Positions 11,121 through 26,100 of a DNA stretch of 64,000 nucleotides are shown piece after piece. Position numbers and translations under genes: made by a program. Positions within the stretch are counted from its first letter, which is position 1; each line of letters opens with the position of its first letter. Under the pieces are notes generated by a model that was not told the origin of the DNA, ran no database searches, and worked only from the letters and a program-made list of their open reading frames with translations. The stretch comes from Zygnema cylindricum (taxonomy: Eukaryota; Streptophyta; Zygnematophyceae; Zygnematales; Zygnemataceae). Location: contig JBBHKE010002603.1 of NCBI GenBank assembly GCA_037447655.1, forward strand, positions 29,791 to 93,790, read 5' to 3'.

Positions 11121-14100
11121 GTATGCACCTTATAGACCCAGCCTCTGATTTGCTTCTCATGCTTCTCATTCTTCTTATTCTTCTCATCGAAACTTGACGT
11201 TTTAGGCGATCTGTCAGTTTTTCCCCAACTGAGCTTGTAAATTGCGGAGGAAAACCTGGCGTACCATGAGTGGTGATTTTCACTTTTGCCATGATTTATA
11301 TTAATGGCGGCGAACAGTCTGAGGGCGATTTTAATGGTCATTCCACTAAAGGATTTCCATGGCCATTTTTATGTAAAAATTTGCAGATCAATAATACATT
11401 TTCAGTGGATGGCAGCGACGTTGAGGTCAGTACATTTCTCACTTCTGCTGCTTTTTGGTAATGACCAGATTATGTTTATTCCAATTAAATTATCTAAATG
11501 AATATTATTTGTGTGAATTATGATTTTTTCGTCTCTACAGCCTGTAGCATAGTGCTGGCGAAGGCTTCTGCAGTTAAAACTCAATTTTAACACATAAGTT
11601 ACTACACGTGGCAATCTGGCACGCAGGTAATTCTGAAATGTATTAATTGATGCTGGCCAATTCAAGTCGTAGCCTAATTCAGGGACTTTCTTCAAATTTA
11701 CCTTCTTTGACCTGGATCTCCTGTTTATCCTGTGAATCTCAATCAGGTTTATGCATCTGGTGCCACGAACGAGGAGAGGGCAAACGTTGTCCTACGAGTG
11801 AAGAATGGTCCATTGGTTAATGCAAAGTTGATCGCGCACTGGGGAGCGACAAAGCGTGGTGAAACGTAAGTATTTGCATTTTGTTTTATTTTTGTGCCCA
11901 CTACTGTTCTTTTCTGTGCTCACTACTGTGCAGTATCTTGAAATACAGCTTTTATGGTTTACATTTTGTCTGCTGTTGGTTATTATTGCCAATTGTGTTC
12001 CTTACAACTCCAATCACCGAAACTTCTCAGCTTGTTTTTGCTGCGGACTTGCTGTTTATGTGACACTACTTTTAAACCTACACTTTCTGCCCCAATTTGC
12101 CATTGGTTCTATCGGAATTGATGTTGATAATTGTCAATGCTGTTAATTTTTTGTGCCCTCGGACTTTTCAAGAAATGGACCAACTTGTTTGGTGCATGTC
12201 ATACAGGACCTTTGAATGGGCTCGATTTGTTTAAACAGAAATTCCCACCTAATTTATTGTTGTAAGGAAGATTGCATATTGAAGCTTGTGGATGCAGGGA
12301 AATTAACGACTTTGGTACTCACTTAGTTGCACGTAGAAATGCAGGGGTTGGACACTTCCTGGACTTCAGCCTGATGGAACTAAAAACTACAAGAATCGTG
12401 CTCTACAATCTCACTTTCACAAGGTTAGTTTCGCAAAGCTGGATGGTTTTTCTGGTCGGCCTTTTTTTTTGACATCGTGATTTTGTTCTACAATGCGTGA
12501 GGTCACAAACTTAATTGGTTTATTCAAGATCACGAAGAAAACCTGATATCAAGTTCAAATCGCATATTGTTTTTTTCCTTTTTAGGGTTTTTATTTGAGT
12601 TTATTTCTGAAAATCCCAATGATCTATTGGGAATGTGAATTTATTCCCAAGAGCATTACGAATGTTTTCTGCATATGGGGTAAGCATTATCTTACCATTT
12701 GGTCATCCGCTTGCTGCTGGCAGGAAGGGAATGACCTCTTTCTGAAAATTGAGGTGGCCGATGATAAGTATGATGGGATAGAGTTCACCCTCAAAGATGA
12801 AGCAACAAACTCCTGGTGAGACTTACGCTTTTTTGCTTCTTGCCTCTGGTATAATATCAGTGTTTCTTTGCGTGATTTTTTATCTGATATATAGGTTGGT
12901 TTTTTGGTCTGCCCCTTCACACAAAGGTAAAGCTTTCTTCTTCCATCATTCTCTTGCAGAGCCACCAAAATGTTTTCTGATATTTGTGGTTGATGTCTAG
13001 AACAATTATTTCATTAATGCCAATTGACAATAATGGAGGTCAAATGAATGACTTTTGCTAGAGTATTGGGCTAAACCTTGTTGTTACAATGACAGGTTCA
13101 AGTATGACAGTGGCAACTTTCGAATTACAATCCCCCCTTCGTCTGCCAAGGTGGATCCATCGAAGGTGGTCATTCCAACAGATTTATTGAATGTCCAGGC
13201 ATACTTGAATTGGGAAAAGAACGGAAAACAGAATTACACACCTGAACGAGAGAAGGTACGTTGCCACCTTCTGTGGTTTGTATATTGCAATTGACAGACA
13301 AAGGTTATGCTTTAAGGTACCAGCTAGGAGTAAAGAGTTGTCAAAGAGACTGAAATACGTGTATCCAGCAAGTCTTGGTGTTAACTCATTCAATTCACGC
13401 TTATTTCTTCCAGGAGGAATATGAGAAGGCTCGTCTTGAACTTCAAACTATGGTTGCTTCTGGACAAATAACCATTGATGGGTTACGCCAAAAGCTTCTT
13501 GGTGGTGGTGAACCCACTAAGGTGGAGGAGCCGGAATATGATAATGGCACAACAGCCTCTGATGATCCTGACGTTCCAGAGGATCTATTGGCAATTCAGT
13601 CATATGTTCGATGGGAGAGGAATGGAAAACAAAATTACTCACCAGAACAGCAAGCTGTAATTTCCTGCCTGACATTCCTTGTCATCTTTTAAGTTAGTTT
13701 GTGTTGATGTTTGTTTACCAATATTTGTTTTAAATTCTGGTTGGTTTTCTGAGAGTGAAGGTTTTGTTAATCTTAATGAAGGAGAATCTGCCCTTGACTT
13801 TGCTTATGTTTAAGTGTCTTTAGACTAGTGGCACACAATATGGAGTATTGTAATCAGAGGGTCGCCCTTTTAAGTCTTAGAGCTGACATACTTGGAATTC
13901 CTATTTGAGAAAAGTATCAATTGGTAGTCTATTGCCCCTTGGTTACTCTCTAATTGGTTGCAGAAAAATATGTTTTTTTTTGCTCGTTAAACCCGGAATA
14001 ATTGAATTACCCTGATTGTTTTTTGCTGCAGCATGAATATGCAGAGGCTCGGAAGGAGCTTCAAAATGAGCTGAAGAGTGGAGTGACTATTGAAGAATTA

Positions 14101-17100
14101 AGGAAACGTCTAAGTGGCGGGTCAGGCGCCACAGCACCACCACCCCCGCCCCCTAAGAAAAGTTACACAACAAAATCTACAAGCCGCAGGAATCGTGATC
14201 TGAATTCACTTATCAGCAAGGTTGGTAAGTCAGGAGATGTGAAGGTAGCACCACCTCGAGAACCTACAAAGCTGGAGGCAGCGGCAAGTGTCTTGGAGGC
14301 TCAGGAGGATTTCATCTCCAAGAAATTTGTGAAATTCGGTGGAGATCAAGTTCTTGTGAGTCCCCATTTCTTCGCATTTGGTTGTTGCCTGGGCGTCAGA
14401 AACATGCACTGGAAATTGGCAGAGAATTGTGTGCATTGCCTGTTGATTTTATGCCTTCCACTGGTATTACACACTTCCATTAAAGGGCAACAATAATTGC
14501 TGGGATGAATGCTGGAAACAATGTTCTCATTTTTGGCCTGAATGCCTATCATTCGTGAAGTATAGAGTTATTTTTCTTCAATGTTGCAACTAAAAAGTTT
14601 CAGTTTTTTTTTTAATCCTTTCTACCGTTTGAGCTTTGATGATTAAGGTCTTAGTCGGAGATATCCTGTGTGTAGCTTATTTTCTTGATTTATGGTCAGT
14701 TTCTTGAAATTTATTTGATGTAAGGGCTTTATTAAGTAAGCAAGTTGAGCCATTAGATTGAACATGAAAACTTTATCTCATCAAGATGCATAGGTAATCT
14801 GATTGCATTGTTGATCTAGGTATATCTTTCAGGTTTTGGTTTCTTGATGTTCCTTCTGCAAGTTCATTTGAGATTCTCATAAACACCAAGGATTAGCATA
14901 AACAGAAAAGTCAGTTCACCAGCTAATTTCTTCCAGACGTCTTAAACAAGGTTGTCTTTTTATGACTGTTCATGCTGTCATACTAGTATGCAGGAATACT
15001 GGCACCTCAGAATATAAAAGAATTAGGCAATTTTGAGGAAAAGTCGACTGAAGTATTCTGCAGACTTCAATATTCACTATTGATGGATGGCAGTTGCCCT
15101 TCGTTAATGCTTTAACTGCTTTTCCTTGTTCTCCATCTGTATCCATTCATGAATCTCGCTGTTACAAGCTTTTGATTTTTCTATAAATATTTTTATTTTT
15201 GCCAGTAATTTACAAAGAAAGTGGTAATGCAGCTAAGCGTTGCCTCAATTTTTGTGCTCTCAGGTTTTGGTGACTGAGGTCGATGGGAAGGTGAAAGTCC
15301 GACTTGCCAGTTCAATCAGTGATCCTCTGATTGCTCATTGGGGCCTGGCAAATGGCAAAGGCCAAGAATGGAAGGCAAGTTTGCTGAGATACTTAAAACT
15401 ATTTTTAACGAGTGGCCAGCTTTAATCGATGGATCTTAGAGATCTCACTTTGTTTTTGCAAGGCTTCATTTACCTGACCCTTAATTTTATAATTTAGTGG
15501 GTTTTGCGCGAAAGTGCATTAATTATGTACAGTGGCTTGGTTTCAATTAAATGGAGATCATTTTGTTTGGAGACACGTCAAGGAGAAGGGTCATTGCCAT
15601 GTCTGATATTCTTCCCATGCCTCTTTCCTAGCAGAATACGCAACAAACACCGCTTGAAAAAGGCTTTGGTGGTGATAGCTCCTTGCAGGTATTTCACTGG
15701 CATGTCCATAATCTCTTTTAGATATCCTTTGATATAATAGCTGTGATATTTTTGTCCAAGATTCTTGTTTGCCTGCTATTCAACCCCTACTAAGTAGTAT
15801 CCAAGTGCCCTGATAATTTGATTGACTGTGCCTGCCTTCATGTGTCCTTAGCTCATACAATTATGGTTGTTTTGCAGTTTGTAGACTTGCCTCTTGGTGA
15901 AGATGCCAAGGACTTTGCAGGCGTTCCCTTTGTACTTAATTCGGGCGACAACTGGTACAAGGATATGGGGACGGACTTCTGGGTCGGAATTAAAAAAGCT
16001 GAGCAGAAGTCAAAACTGGTAATCTTTCCAGTTCCCGTGGTTCCCAGTCAAAAACTTATACCCTTAATCGATCGTGTTAGAGGCAAGCAACGGCTATCGA
16101 TATCTCTCCTGTAATTCACCTGTATTTGTTGCCTTCATTTCTCTACTGGAATAATCAGTACTTTTCATGATTGCACATTAGACTTGCTTCATGCATCTTT
16201 CACGCATTCCTGACTAGGACTTTGAAACCCCTCTCAAGGTCTAGGTTTGACTAACCCACCACGACGTCTTCCAGTCCCCAGCCTGTCAGTGTCCTTAGTA
16301 CTTGACTATGTTGTTGCTGCGATTTAAAAGTGCCCAGTGTTTGTCTTCCTATTTGCACGTAAGATTTCACATTCTTACTCCCGTCTGACACGTCTATAGG
16401 AGTGTGCTGGAAAACCGTGTCGTAGATTTCTTGAACTTGGCTTCAAAGCTGATTATCTGTTGCCTGCATGGCTGCAAAGCTGCTTAATGTGCTTCTAGTC
16501 AGGAATGGGTGGTGAACTTTGGTATGAGTTGGGAGCCTCCAGAATGTTGACATTATTGTCATGAATGGTACCAGGATGCTGGAGATGGGTCCGGTACAGC
16601 AAAGGCTTTGTTGGATGAAATAGCAGATGAGGAGACTGAGGCTCAGCGCTCTCTTATGCACAGGTGCGTGAATGTCATTATTTGTGCCTTGAAGATTTTT
16701 ATGCTCTGGAACAAAAGATGCGAACTCTGGTCCTTTTTATGAGCATGTCAAATGATTTATAGGAAGAACTGACTAATGTTTAATCTTAGATCTAGGGTTA
16801 ATCTTTTTCCTAATTTCAATGACTTTTTTGCCATCGATCTTTAATATTGTCATTTGCACTTCGGTCAATTATACTCAGGCAATTGTAGAAAAGGATTAAA
16901 AATCTGGCTATCTCATATTCTGTAGTCATTGCAAAGATTTGAAATTATGCAACTAGCCGGTTGCCTTAGAACATTGGATTTTTGCTAAGTATCTGTAACG
17001 CCTCTTTCGTCCTATCTTTTTCAGACTTGGGTTTCTTGAAGTCTGTTGAGTACAGGGAAGCTGTTTGTAACTCCCTTTTCTACAATGTGCAGGTTCAATA

Positions 17101-20100
17101 TTGGTGCAGGTATAGTGGAGAAAGCTGCTGGCCAAGGTGAACTTGGGATGGCAGCAGTACTTGTCTGGTTCCGGTACATGGCCACAAGGCAGCTTATTTG
17201 GAACAAAAATTACAATGTGAAACCGCGGTAGGTGACGTCTGATTTTTATTTTTGCTGGTATTATCAAGTCAATGATCAGAGTATTTCAATTTTCTACTAC
17301 GTTATGGACTGGACTAGTAGTCTGTGAAGTTAGGTGAATACAACTTGTAACATTAATGGTACGTCGTGTTGACCTTGCTTTCGGTTGATCTGTGCAGTGA
17401 GATTAGTGCAGCTCAAGATAGGATGACAGACAATTTGAGGCGTGTCTATCAAGAACGCCATGAGTTGAGAGAGTTGGTCCGCATGGTTATGATGACTGTT
17501 GGACGCGGAGGAGAAGGTGATGTGGGGCAACGCATTCGTGATGAGATTCTTGTCGTCCAGGTAAAGTTGTAATCCACTGGTCAGCTTTCTGCTTGTAATG
17601 TAACTGGTGGTTGTGACGAATGAAATCATGTATGAACTCGACATTGTTTTGAAGTACCGAGGCCAGTTTTGTGTCTGTGGACTAGGAAGCTAGCTGGTCT
17701 TGACCTGATGTACCTGAGTAGATGCCTGTTCTCCCTCGAATTGTTGAGACCATTCTCATTTGTTGTGTTTTCTGTGCAGAGGGCAAATGATTGCAAAGGC
17801 GGGATGATGGAGGAGTGGCATCAGAAATTGCATAATAATACAAGTCCTGACGATGTCGTCATTTGTCAGGTTTGTATGCGTTGTTGCATAACTTTGAAGT
17901 TTGGACAACATCATGAAATATACATTTGTGTTTGCTTGTCACTCTGAACCTGGGTTACCACGTCTGTGTTCTTCTATTTTTTTTTTTTGATTTTTCGAAA
18001 TTTGGAGCAGTTTTTTCAGCAGTTTTTTCTCTTGCTTTATTACTTTCTTTTGTTTGCAACAGTTTATAGACCTTTTGCTGTGCATATACGAAATTCTTGG
18101 TCGTAGTTAGAAGTCAGAATCTCAGAAACACGCTGTGCCACTCGTGATGGGATGATTTCTCTTTCAGGCACTCCTTGACCACATCAGTTCTAACTTCGAC
18201 ATGGATGTCTACTGGAAAACACTGAATTCAAATGGAGTATCCCGAGAACGGTTAAGAAGTTATGACAGGCCAATAGTTTCAGAGCCAAAATTCAGAGCAG
18301 ATCAGAAGGACGGCCTGCTCAGAGACCTTAACAACTACATGAAGTCACTAAAGGTAGATTTCTGGTGGCCTTTAAGGCGATATCACCCTCAATATTGGAC
18401 AGCTTACTTTCTGCCTGGCTGTGATGTGGGGATTTGAAAGCTCTCATGGGCATACGTCGACCACCCTACTTGGCAATAGGATTAGGGATTGCATGTACAC
18501 AACACGGACTGAGGAGCTCCTCTGTTATTTGCTATTGAGTGTTAATGCAGTTTCTTATAATGCAGTGTTTCCGCTGCTCATAGAAGCAGCATTCGTTTTG
18601 CATTGTGTATGCTGTCTTGTTGCTTGCATCATAAATCCTTGTTGCTTGGGAACTTTTGTTCTCCTCAAACCGCAGTTTTCTTATTGCACCATTTTCGGCA
18701 TGCAGCCTTTATTGTTTGAATCAAAAGGGTTAGCTGTATTAAACTTTTGGTAATTTGCAGCTTGACTTTTGATTAGTTTTATGTTAATATAAACTACGTT
18801 CACTTGGTTGTATTTGGTTGCACAGGCAGTGCATTCTGGAGCAGATTTGGAGTCAGCAATTGCAACATGTATGGGTTACAAGCAGGGGGCGAGTGAGGTA
18901 TTCTACACTTGAACTCTTTAACCTTGACTTGCCCTTTGTTTTCTCAAGCGGATTGATCTGTCAATTTGCCTTGCTCTTGGCAGAGAATTACTGTATAGTG
19001 GCTGGCTACCAACCGACCTCTTTGCAACCATTTATGTGCTGTAGATCCTTGACGAATTGGTTGTTGTAGGTTGTGGTTAATGTATTAGCATTGCAGACAC
19101 TGGGAAATGTTGCTGTGCATCAAGTGCGTAGCTGATATTTTCACATGAATGTTTTGTCTCCCAGATATCTTATCAACCACTTTTGGTTCACTTATTGATC
19201 ATAAAATTATGTTGCTGGTCCTACACCATGCGACCTCTGTCTATGAAAATTTTCTCTTCTATCTTTTTCTTCAGGAATAATGGTTTGAGGTTTTGATTTG
19301 CGTTTGATGGTTGATCCTGGCTTTTGCAGAGTTTCATGCAATCAGTGGAGATTCACCCAATTGGCGGCCTTTCAAATGAGCTACCTGTATGTGTCTATCT
19401 TTCTCAACAAACATTATAGTAATGCTATTGAAGAAATGTAATCCCTTTATCTGCTTTGAAGCTCACAACATGGTGATTGTCATTGGTTGTGAGTTCTAAG
19501 TGGGCTACACTTGCGTATTATTAGTTGTGTAGATGTAAAAATGAGAGTCTGTGTAATATATGCTCATCGAACGGGAGACAATCAGTGGAAAGATAAGGTT
19601 CTTAGATTTTAAATTCTAGAGAAGCATGGCGGTTTTTGTAATTGTACTCATAGGGATGTGCTGCGTACTGTGACTGGACATTAATATAGTCTGTATTCTT
19701 ACTACGCTTCAGGGCTATCTAAAGTTTGTTTTGGAGCACGTGGAAGACAAGAGAGTGATTCCCCTTTTGGAGGTCAGTTAACGCCTCTGATACCTGTGGC
19801 AAATACACAGACATAAACCTCAATTGAAGTTTTCTGAACATTGTGTTAATGTGGCAATTTTTTTGTGTTTGTTTCCAAAACAGACAGTGCTCAACAAATT
19901 TTATTTGCTGATCATTAGTGAATCCTGGGCAATAGTCATTGGTACATACTGCTGTATTTTCTTCCTGAATTACCTATGCTCCTGCTGGCATGTTTGGGCA
20001 CTTGACCTGAAACGATGAACACGAGCTGTTGTACTTATGCACACAGGGTTTGTTGGAAGCTCGACAAGAACTTCGTCCGACACTGCTTGGATCATCTGAT

Positions 20101-23100
20101 CGCTTAAAGGATATCATCTTCCTGGATCTGGCTTTGGACAGTACCCTGCGAACTGCTGTAGAACGTGGAATGGAGTACATGGATTATAACAACCCTTCTG
20201 TAAGTCGTTGGATTGACAGAGAAAATCCGAGATGCCTCTCTTGAAGAACTGCTGTGTGTCAGTGCTCAAAGCAAATCTCTGTTATGCGTCAGCTGTTCCT
20301 TGTGGCAGGGACAGTTTGCTGATGTATATGTGTAGTGTTTAATCATGACAGAAAAAAATGGGATGCAATCTTTCCAAATTTCAAAGAAAAATCGTTCCAA
20401 CCTTCAACATTGTACACTTTCCGCTAATCATACATTGTTGGATTTGCTTGACCCAATGTGTTGCAGAGCATTTTAATGAGTTCTATATAGTGGATTCCAT
20501 AGTGCTATCAACGGATATATTTCATGTGACATTGGAAGGCTAGTAAGAGAAAAAGGACATTATCTCGATGCATCTGTTTTGATGTTGCTCTTTTATTTCC
20601 TGTTGCTACAACAATGTCTGGTGTGATTTTTGTTAAATATGCTTCATTGATACGTAAGCTGTTTTAAAGTAAGTCGAATGCATTCTAAGTTGGTGAGGAG
20701 GGGCAGCTTAGTGTGTCAACACTATGCTGCCTTCTGCTTGCTGTTAATGCGTTTTGAAGGGTATTTGGATGGACAGGAAATTCTGTACGCGGTGAGCCTT
20801 GTCTTGGAAAATCTCTGCCTTTCAAGTGATAACAATTCGGAACTGGTCTATTGCCTAAAGGTACATGATATTTTATTGGATGGTGCTTGCAGGAATCTAT
20901 GATCTTATCTGCTGCACCGAAATAATCATTTACATCATTCAATTTTTGATGCATATTGTTGACACAATCTCTCAAGCAGATGGAAGTGACCGGTTTATTG
21001 CGCTTATCTGCCAAACAATGCTGAATTGTCGCATCTGAAAAGATCTCAAAAGCATTCTGTCTGGGACATAAGATATGATAGGTAATGCAGAGCAGAGATC
21101 GCCTGTTAGAAGTTGCCACATAGACTTTGTACTCCGGAATGTGTTCAAGTGCTTCTCTTTTCTTGAACGATTCTCATACAATTCTCAGTTATGACCAAGC
21201 ATGTTTGTTTTAAGTGACTTATCCATTATTATTTTGTAAGTGACTTGTAAGGTCGTTTTGTATGTTTCTACAGGATTTACGCAGTGTGATCGAGGCATGC
21301 CAGAGAGGGGAAGATACCTGGGCATTGAGGGCTAAAGCTGTGACAGACAGGACACAGCTGGCTCTCGCTGAGAAGGCTGAGTACTTACAGAAAGTTTTGC
21401 AGCCATCAGCTGATTATTTGGGGGCAAAGCTTAATGTGGATGAATGGGCCGTAAGTTCACTCTCCTAGATTCATGTTTGTTCCTAATGAGTGTATGGGTT
21501 ATGTCATATTCCATCTTGTTATCTTGCTTGCACTGTTGGAATGTTTGTGCTTCCAGTTGGGATTGATGTTTAGCTGTCACAGATGTAATAGTCAGATCTT
21601 TGTGCACAAGCTAATAATTCTGCAACTATGCTCGTTTCTTTTAGATAAAAGGTATGAATTTTTTGACCAAGTGGTTGGCAAAACACTGCTACATTTATGG
21701 CCTTCTGTCCTTATCCCACTGCATTTCACTGGAGGAGAGCTACATTACTTAGTTGGTATTTGTACAATTGCAGGTTGCCATTTTTACAGAAGAAATTGTG
21801 CGATCAGGATCTGCGGCATCCCTCTCTCTGTTGTTAAACCGATTCCAGCCTATTCTTAGGAAAGCAGCAGACATGGGCAGGTATGCCGCGCGATGGCGAA
21901 CCACCTTCTGTTTTCACTTATTTTTTTGTGTAGCAAACTGGATCTACATGGATGTTTGCAAATTTGTAGCACCTCAATGGTTTTTGTCAATGACGTTATG
22001 TTGATAACATGTTGATGATTTGCTGCCGTAAAAAGTTGTTTGATGATGCTGACCACTTGTCTGGCTATGATAGCAAATCTCATATCTGTAAGAAATCTCA
22101 AGCTTTTCAAGTTGTGTAATCTTTTTTGGCAGAAGTTATGTATATCCTGTGTTTCCAGGGAGACTGCATGTTGCTCAACATGAATGACTCGGTTTCAAAC
22201 TGTGTCTTGTTGTTGGTATGATGTTGTGGCTCTGCAGCTGGCAGGTGATTAGTCCTGTGGACGTTAAGGGTTTTGTGGAAGTTGTAGATGATCTAGGAAC
22301 TGTGCAAGACAAGGTGTATGCTCGCCCAACAATTTTGATCGCTGGAAAGGTGAAAGGTGAAGAAGAAATCCCGGATGGAGCTGTGGCAGTTCTCACGCCA
22401 GACATGCCTGATATTTTATCTCACGTGTCAGTGCGGGCTCGTAACTGCAAGGTGAATATCGGTTGCCCTTGCTTATTGAACATTTAGTGTTGTCTGAGTA
22501 TGAATGATTAAAGAGGGTTTATTACTAGAATCTCTAAGGCGCACCAATTTCCGAAGGCAATTTACCTCCCAAGTCGCTTGATATTGTAATGCATATTATG
22601 TGGACGTGTACGTTCTGTCGTGGGTAAATCCTGAGTTTAATCCTTTGACAGGGCAAGGAAAGGAAATGGCCCAAGTTTTTAAGTTTTGACGTCTGGGTGA
22701 AAGTGAGTTTGTGCAGGTCTTGTTTGCCACCTGCTTTGATGAGAAGGTGTTGGCAGACCTCCGCTCTAAGGACAAAAAAGCCCTTTCTATGCTTCATCAA
22801 AATGCGGATCTCAATTACAGGTTTTTTTCTTTTTCTTTTTGTTAGAGCTCGTTTTGGTGTTGTAATCAAAGCTTCTTTAGAATGTCGCTTGAACTGTTGC
22901 GTTTTGTCAACTGTTTTCCAGATTTGTTTATTCTGATACATCTATGTTCGCGTGTTCTAGCTTTGTGAGGTCATCCAGTCTGTATTGTGGAGGGAGAAAT
23001 TTAAGGGGGATCTTATGCTGCATAGACTTTTTTATGCCTAGATTTTCCAACAACATGACCTATGTCTATTGGAAATAGAAATTATGGTTGTGTCTATTTT

Positions 23101-26100
23101 GGAAATAGAAATTGAAGAGTCTGAATGAATAGATTGTTACGATGGCAGTAATGTCAACTGTGACCTTTACCCAAAGGATTAAGCCTGAAATCACTTTTGA
23201 TGGTCCAGTGAAATTCCTGAAAGTGACGTCTCCAGCTCGCCCACTGGAACAGTGGATGATGTTCCTGATGGAATCAGTATTAAGAAGAAGAAGTTCGCTG
23301 GCAAGTTCGCAGTTCGAGCAGATGAATTTACACCTGAGCTGGTGGGTATACTACCTGTATGCAGAGCTGTACAGATCTGGAAATTGTGGGCAATTGGATG
23401 ATGGTTTGGTTGATGTTGTTATGAGGGGCAAAGTTTTCATCCCCCTGTGCCGTTGTTGCAGTTAAGGGAAAAATTGCTAGGTTGTGTATGCGCTTGGCTC
23501 ATCGATGTTTGCAAAGAAGCTTGCTCTTTTTTCTCATCGATGTTTGCAAAGAAGCTTGCTCTTTTTTTGGGGGGAGGTATTTGTGTCGTTGCTTATTTAT
23601 CTGCAAGCACTACGTAAATGCAGGTGGGAGCCAAGTCTCGCAACATTGCAGGGTTAAGGGGCAAATTGCCTGCATGGGTGAATTTGCCTACTTCTGTAGC
23701 CCTGCCTTTTGGTTCATTCGACAAAGCTCTGGAAGATCCATTGAATAAGGTTTGTACTCACCATTCAATTTTAATTGTTTTTGCTAGCGTATCCCACTGT
23801 GCAGTATAATCCTGAGTACTTGGTGCTATCTGCTTTTGTGCCTAGTACGCAGTTAACGTTGGAAGTTATTGAGCATTATTTTGGCGGGGCAGTATGTTTT
23901 CTGGTTTATCTCTATTTTATGGTAATTGTTTTTTTGTTTTTTTTTTGTTTTTGAGACGTGCATCAGAATAAACCTTTTTGCACCAATAGGTTCTGTTCGT
24001 ATCTACTGTAGGTTGCATCTTTCAATGCTTTTATTTTCAATTAATGTGATTAACATTGTTCTTAAAATAAAAGGTCCCTATCGTTCGTTCTCGTCTGGTG
24101 CCTTGTGCTAATTTATGTTCATGCGTGTTATTTAATGCACATTTGATTGGTGTATGCTCACGGCATTCTTTTTGGATGGAGCAGGAAGTAGCGGCAGAAG
24201 TAAATGCTTTATCCAAAAATCTGGCAGATGGAGACTTCAGCAAGCTCCCAGAGATAAGAAACGCAGTTCTCAAGCTGAGCCCTCCTGCCAGTCTGGTAAG
24301 AGATAAGAATGAGCTGCTTATACCGACTGATGATTCCATCTCTGCGTGATGTGCGTGGATTTGTATGTCTTATCATGTTGACGTAAAACTGGAAGGTCGA
24401 ATTTCTAGAAATCATCATGTAGGAGGAGGTTCTGCTTCTAAACCATGCCTAATTCTTGTTTTTTTTTTCATTTGTCTTTCATGTGGTGAGAAATGGGTGA
24501 CTACAGTAGATAGTGGAAACAAATAGGCAAAATGCTAATTTGGTGGGTCTGTTACTGGGTTCTAATGGTTTTGACCCAGTCAGGAGGGACAGACATTTTT
24601 TTGTACTTTCTAGCAACATTGTGGTCTCAGCTACTTCCTTAATGTGCTTTATACCTTGACGATGTTTTCTTCCTGCATGCAGATAGAGGAGCTGAAATCG
24701 GCCATGAAGGATTCTGGTATGCCATTCCCTGGTGATGTTAGTGAGGAGCGATGGCAACAAGCCTGGAGAGCCATCACAAAGGTGAGGATATATATGTGTC
24801 AGCACAATTGCATGTCTGCAATGGACTACATTCTTGGCATTACTGGCCAGTACTGAATAAATGAATAAAAAATAAAAAAAGGGTTCGATTTCGTACAATT
24901 GCGGTTACTACGATTTCTGCGCCTGTAACGCCAATCACAATGTACGCTTGATGTGCAGAAAAATAAAGTATTTTGAGAAGTAGAATTCATAGACTGCCTA
25001 CGTCACACTTTTTTTTTATTGAAGGAAGAATCCCTATCAGTCTTAATTCTGTCTTTCAAATCAATTGAGCTTTCAGAAGCCAAACTGTTGATTTATGGCT
25101 TTATTGGCCATTTATTTTCTGCAGGTTTGGGCATCAAAGTGGAACGAGCGTGCCTATTTCAGCACAAGAAAGGCCAAACTAAACCATGCAGACCTAAGCA
25201 TGGCAGTACTTGTCCAGGAGATCATCCAGGCCGATTACGCCTTTGTGATCCACACAACAAACCCATCAACAGAAGATGAGACAGAAATTTATGCAGAGGT
25301 ATGTGTGGGTGGTTACATTCTCATGCCAAAGTGAAAAGCAGAGAGAGGGAGAGAGAGGGAGATTTGCTGAAAGATAAAAAGGTCAAGGTTCTGAGGGAGT
25401 GAGTGTCTTCGTTGTTTCTGCAGGTTGTGAAAGGCCTTGGTGAAACTTTGGTGGGTGCATTTTCTGGCCGAGCGCTCAGCTTGAGTGCCAAGAAGACTTC
25501 CCTTGATTCTCCAAAGGTGGGTTACATGGCATGCTCTTGAAACGAGGAATCTGCTATGATTCAGTCCCCTGGTTGTCGCCATTATGTATATATTGCACAA
25601 TGGACACATCGTTTTCTCAACGCTGTAAAATATTTTTTTGTAGATAGATATATTTTTGAGCAGGATTTCAGCCTTTTCTGACATTCACAAATTGAGAGGT
25701 TCTGCAGGTGCTAGGTTTCCCAAGCAAACGAATTGGTCTTTTTATCAAGCAGTCCATTATTTTCCGATCAGATTCCAATGGAGAGGACTTGGAAGGCTAT
25801 GCCGGCGCAGGACTTTATGACAGGTCGGTATACATAATTTTCTCCATTTCCTTGGAAACCTCGGAAAACGTCAGAAATTCTTGCAATGTGCATAATGCTC
25901 TCTGTCTGAAATATGTCGCCTCAATTAACGAAGGAGCATATTTCCAGTAGCCATTTTCGAATCTAAATGAATAGCCTCCTCTTTACTTACCTGCTAACAT
26001 CGGAGATGTTCGTTTTTCTGTATACAGTGTGCCCATGGATAAGGAAGAGGAGGTTATCGTGGACTACTCATCTGATCCTCTTCTCTTGGATCGTAAGTTT

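Noticed and set aside
15375-15440. Alternative GT donors after GWD exon 9
   Set aside because: The nearby alternative (after GCAA) shifts exon 10 into a stop codon; the GC donor with full consensus keeps the frame.
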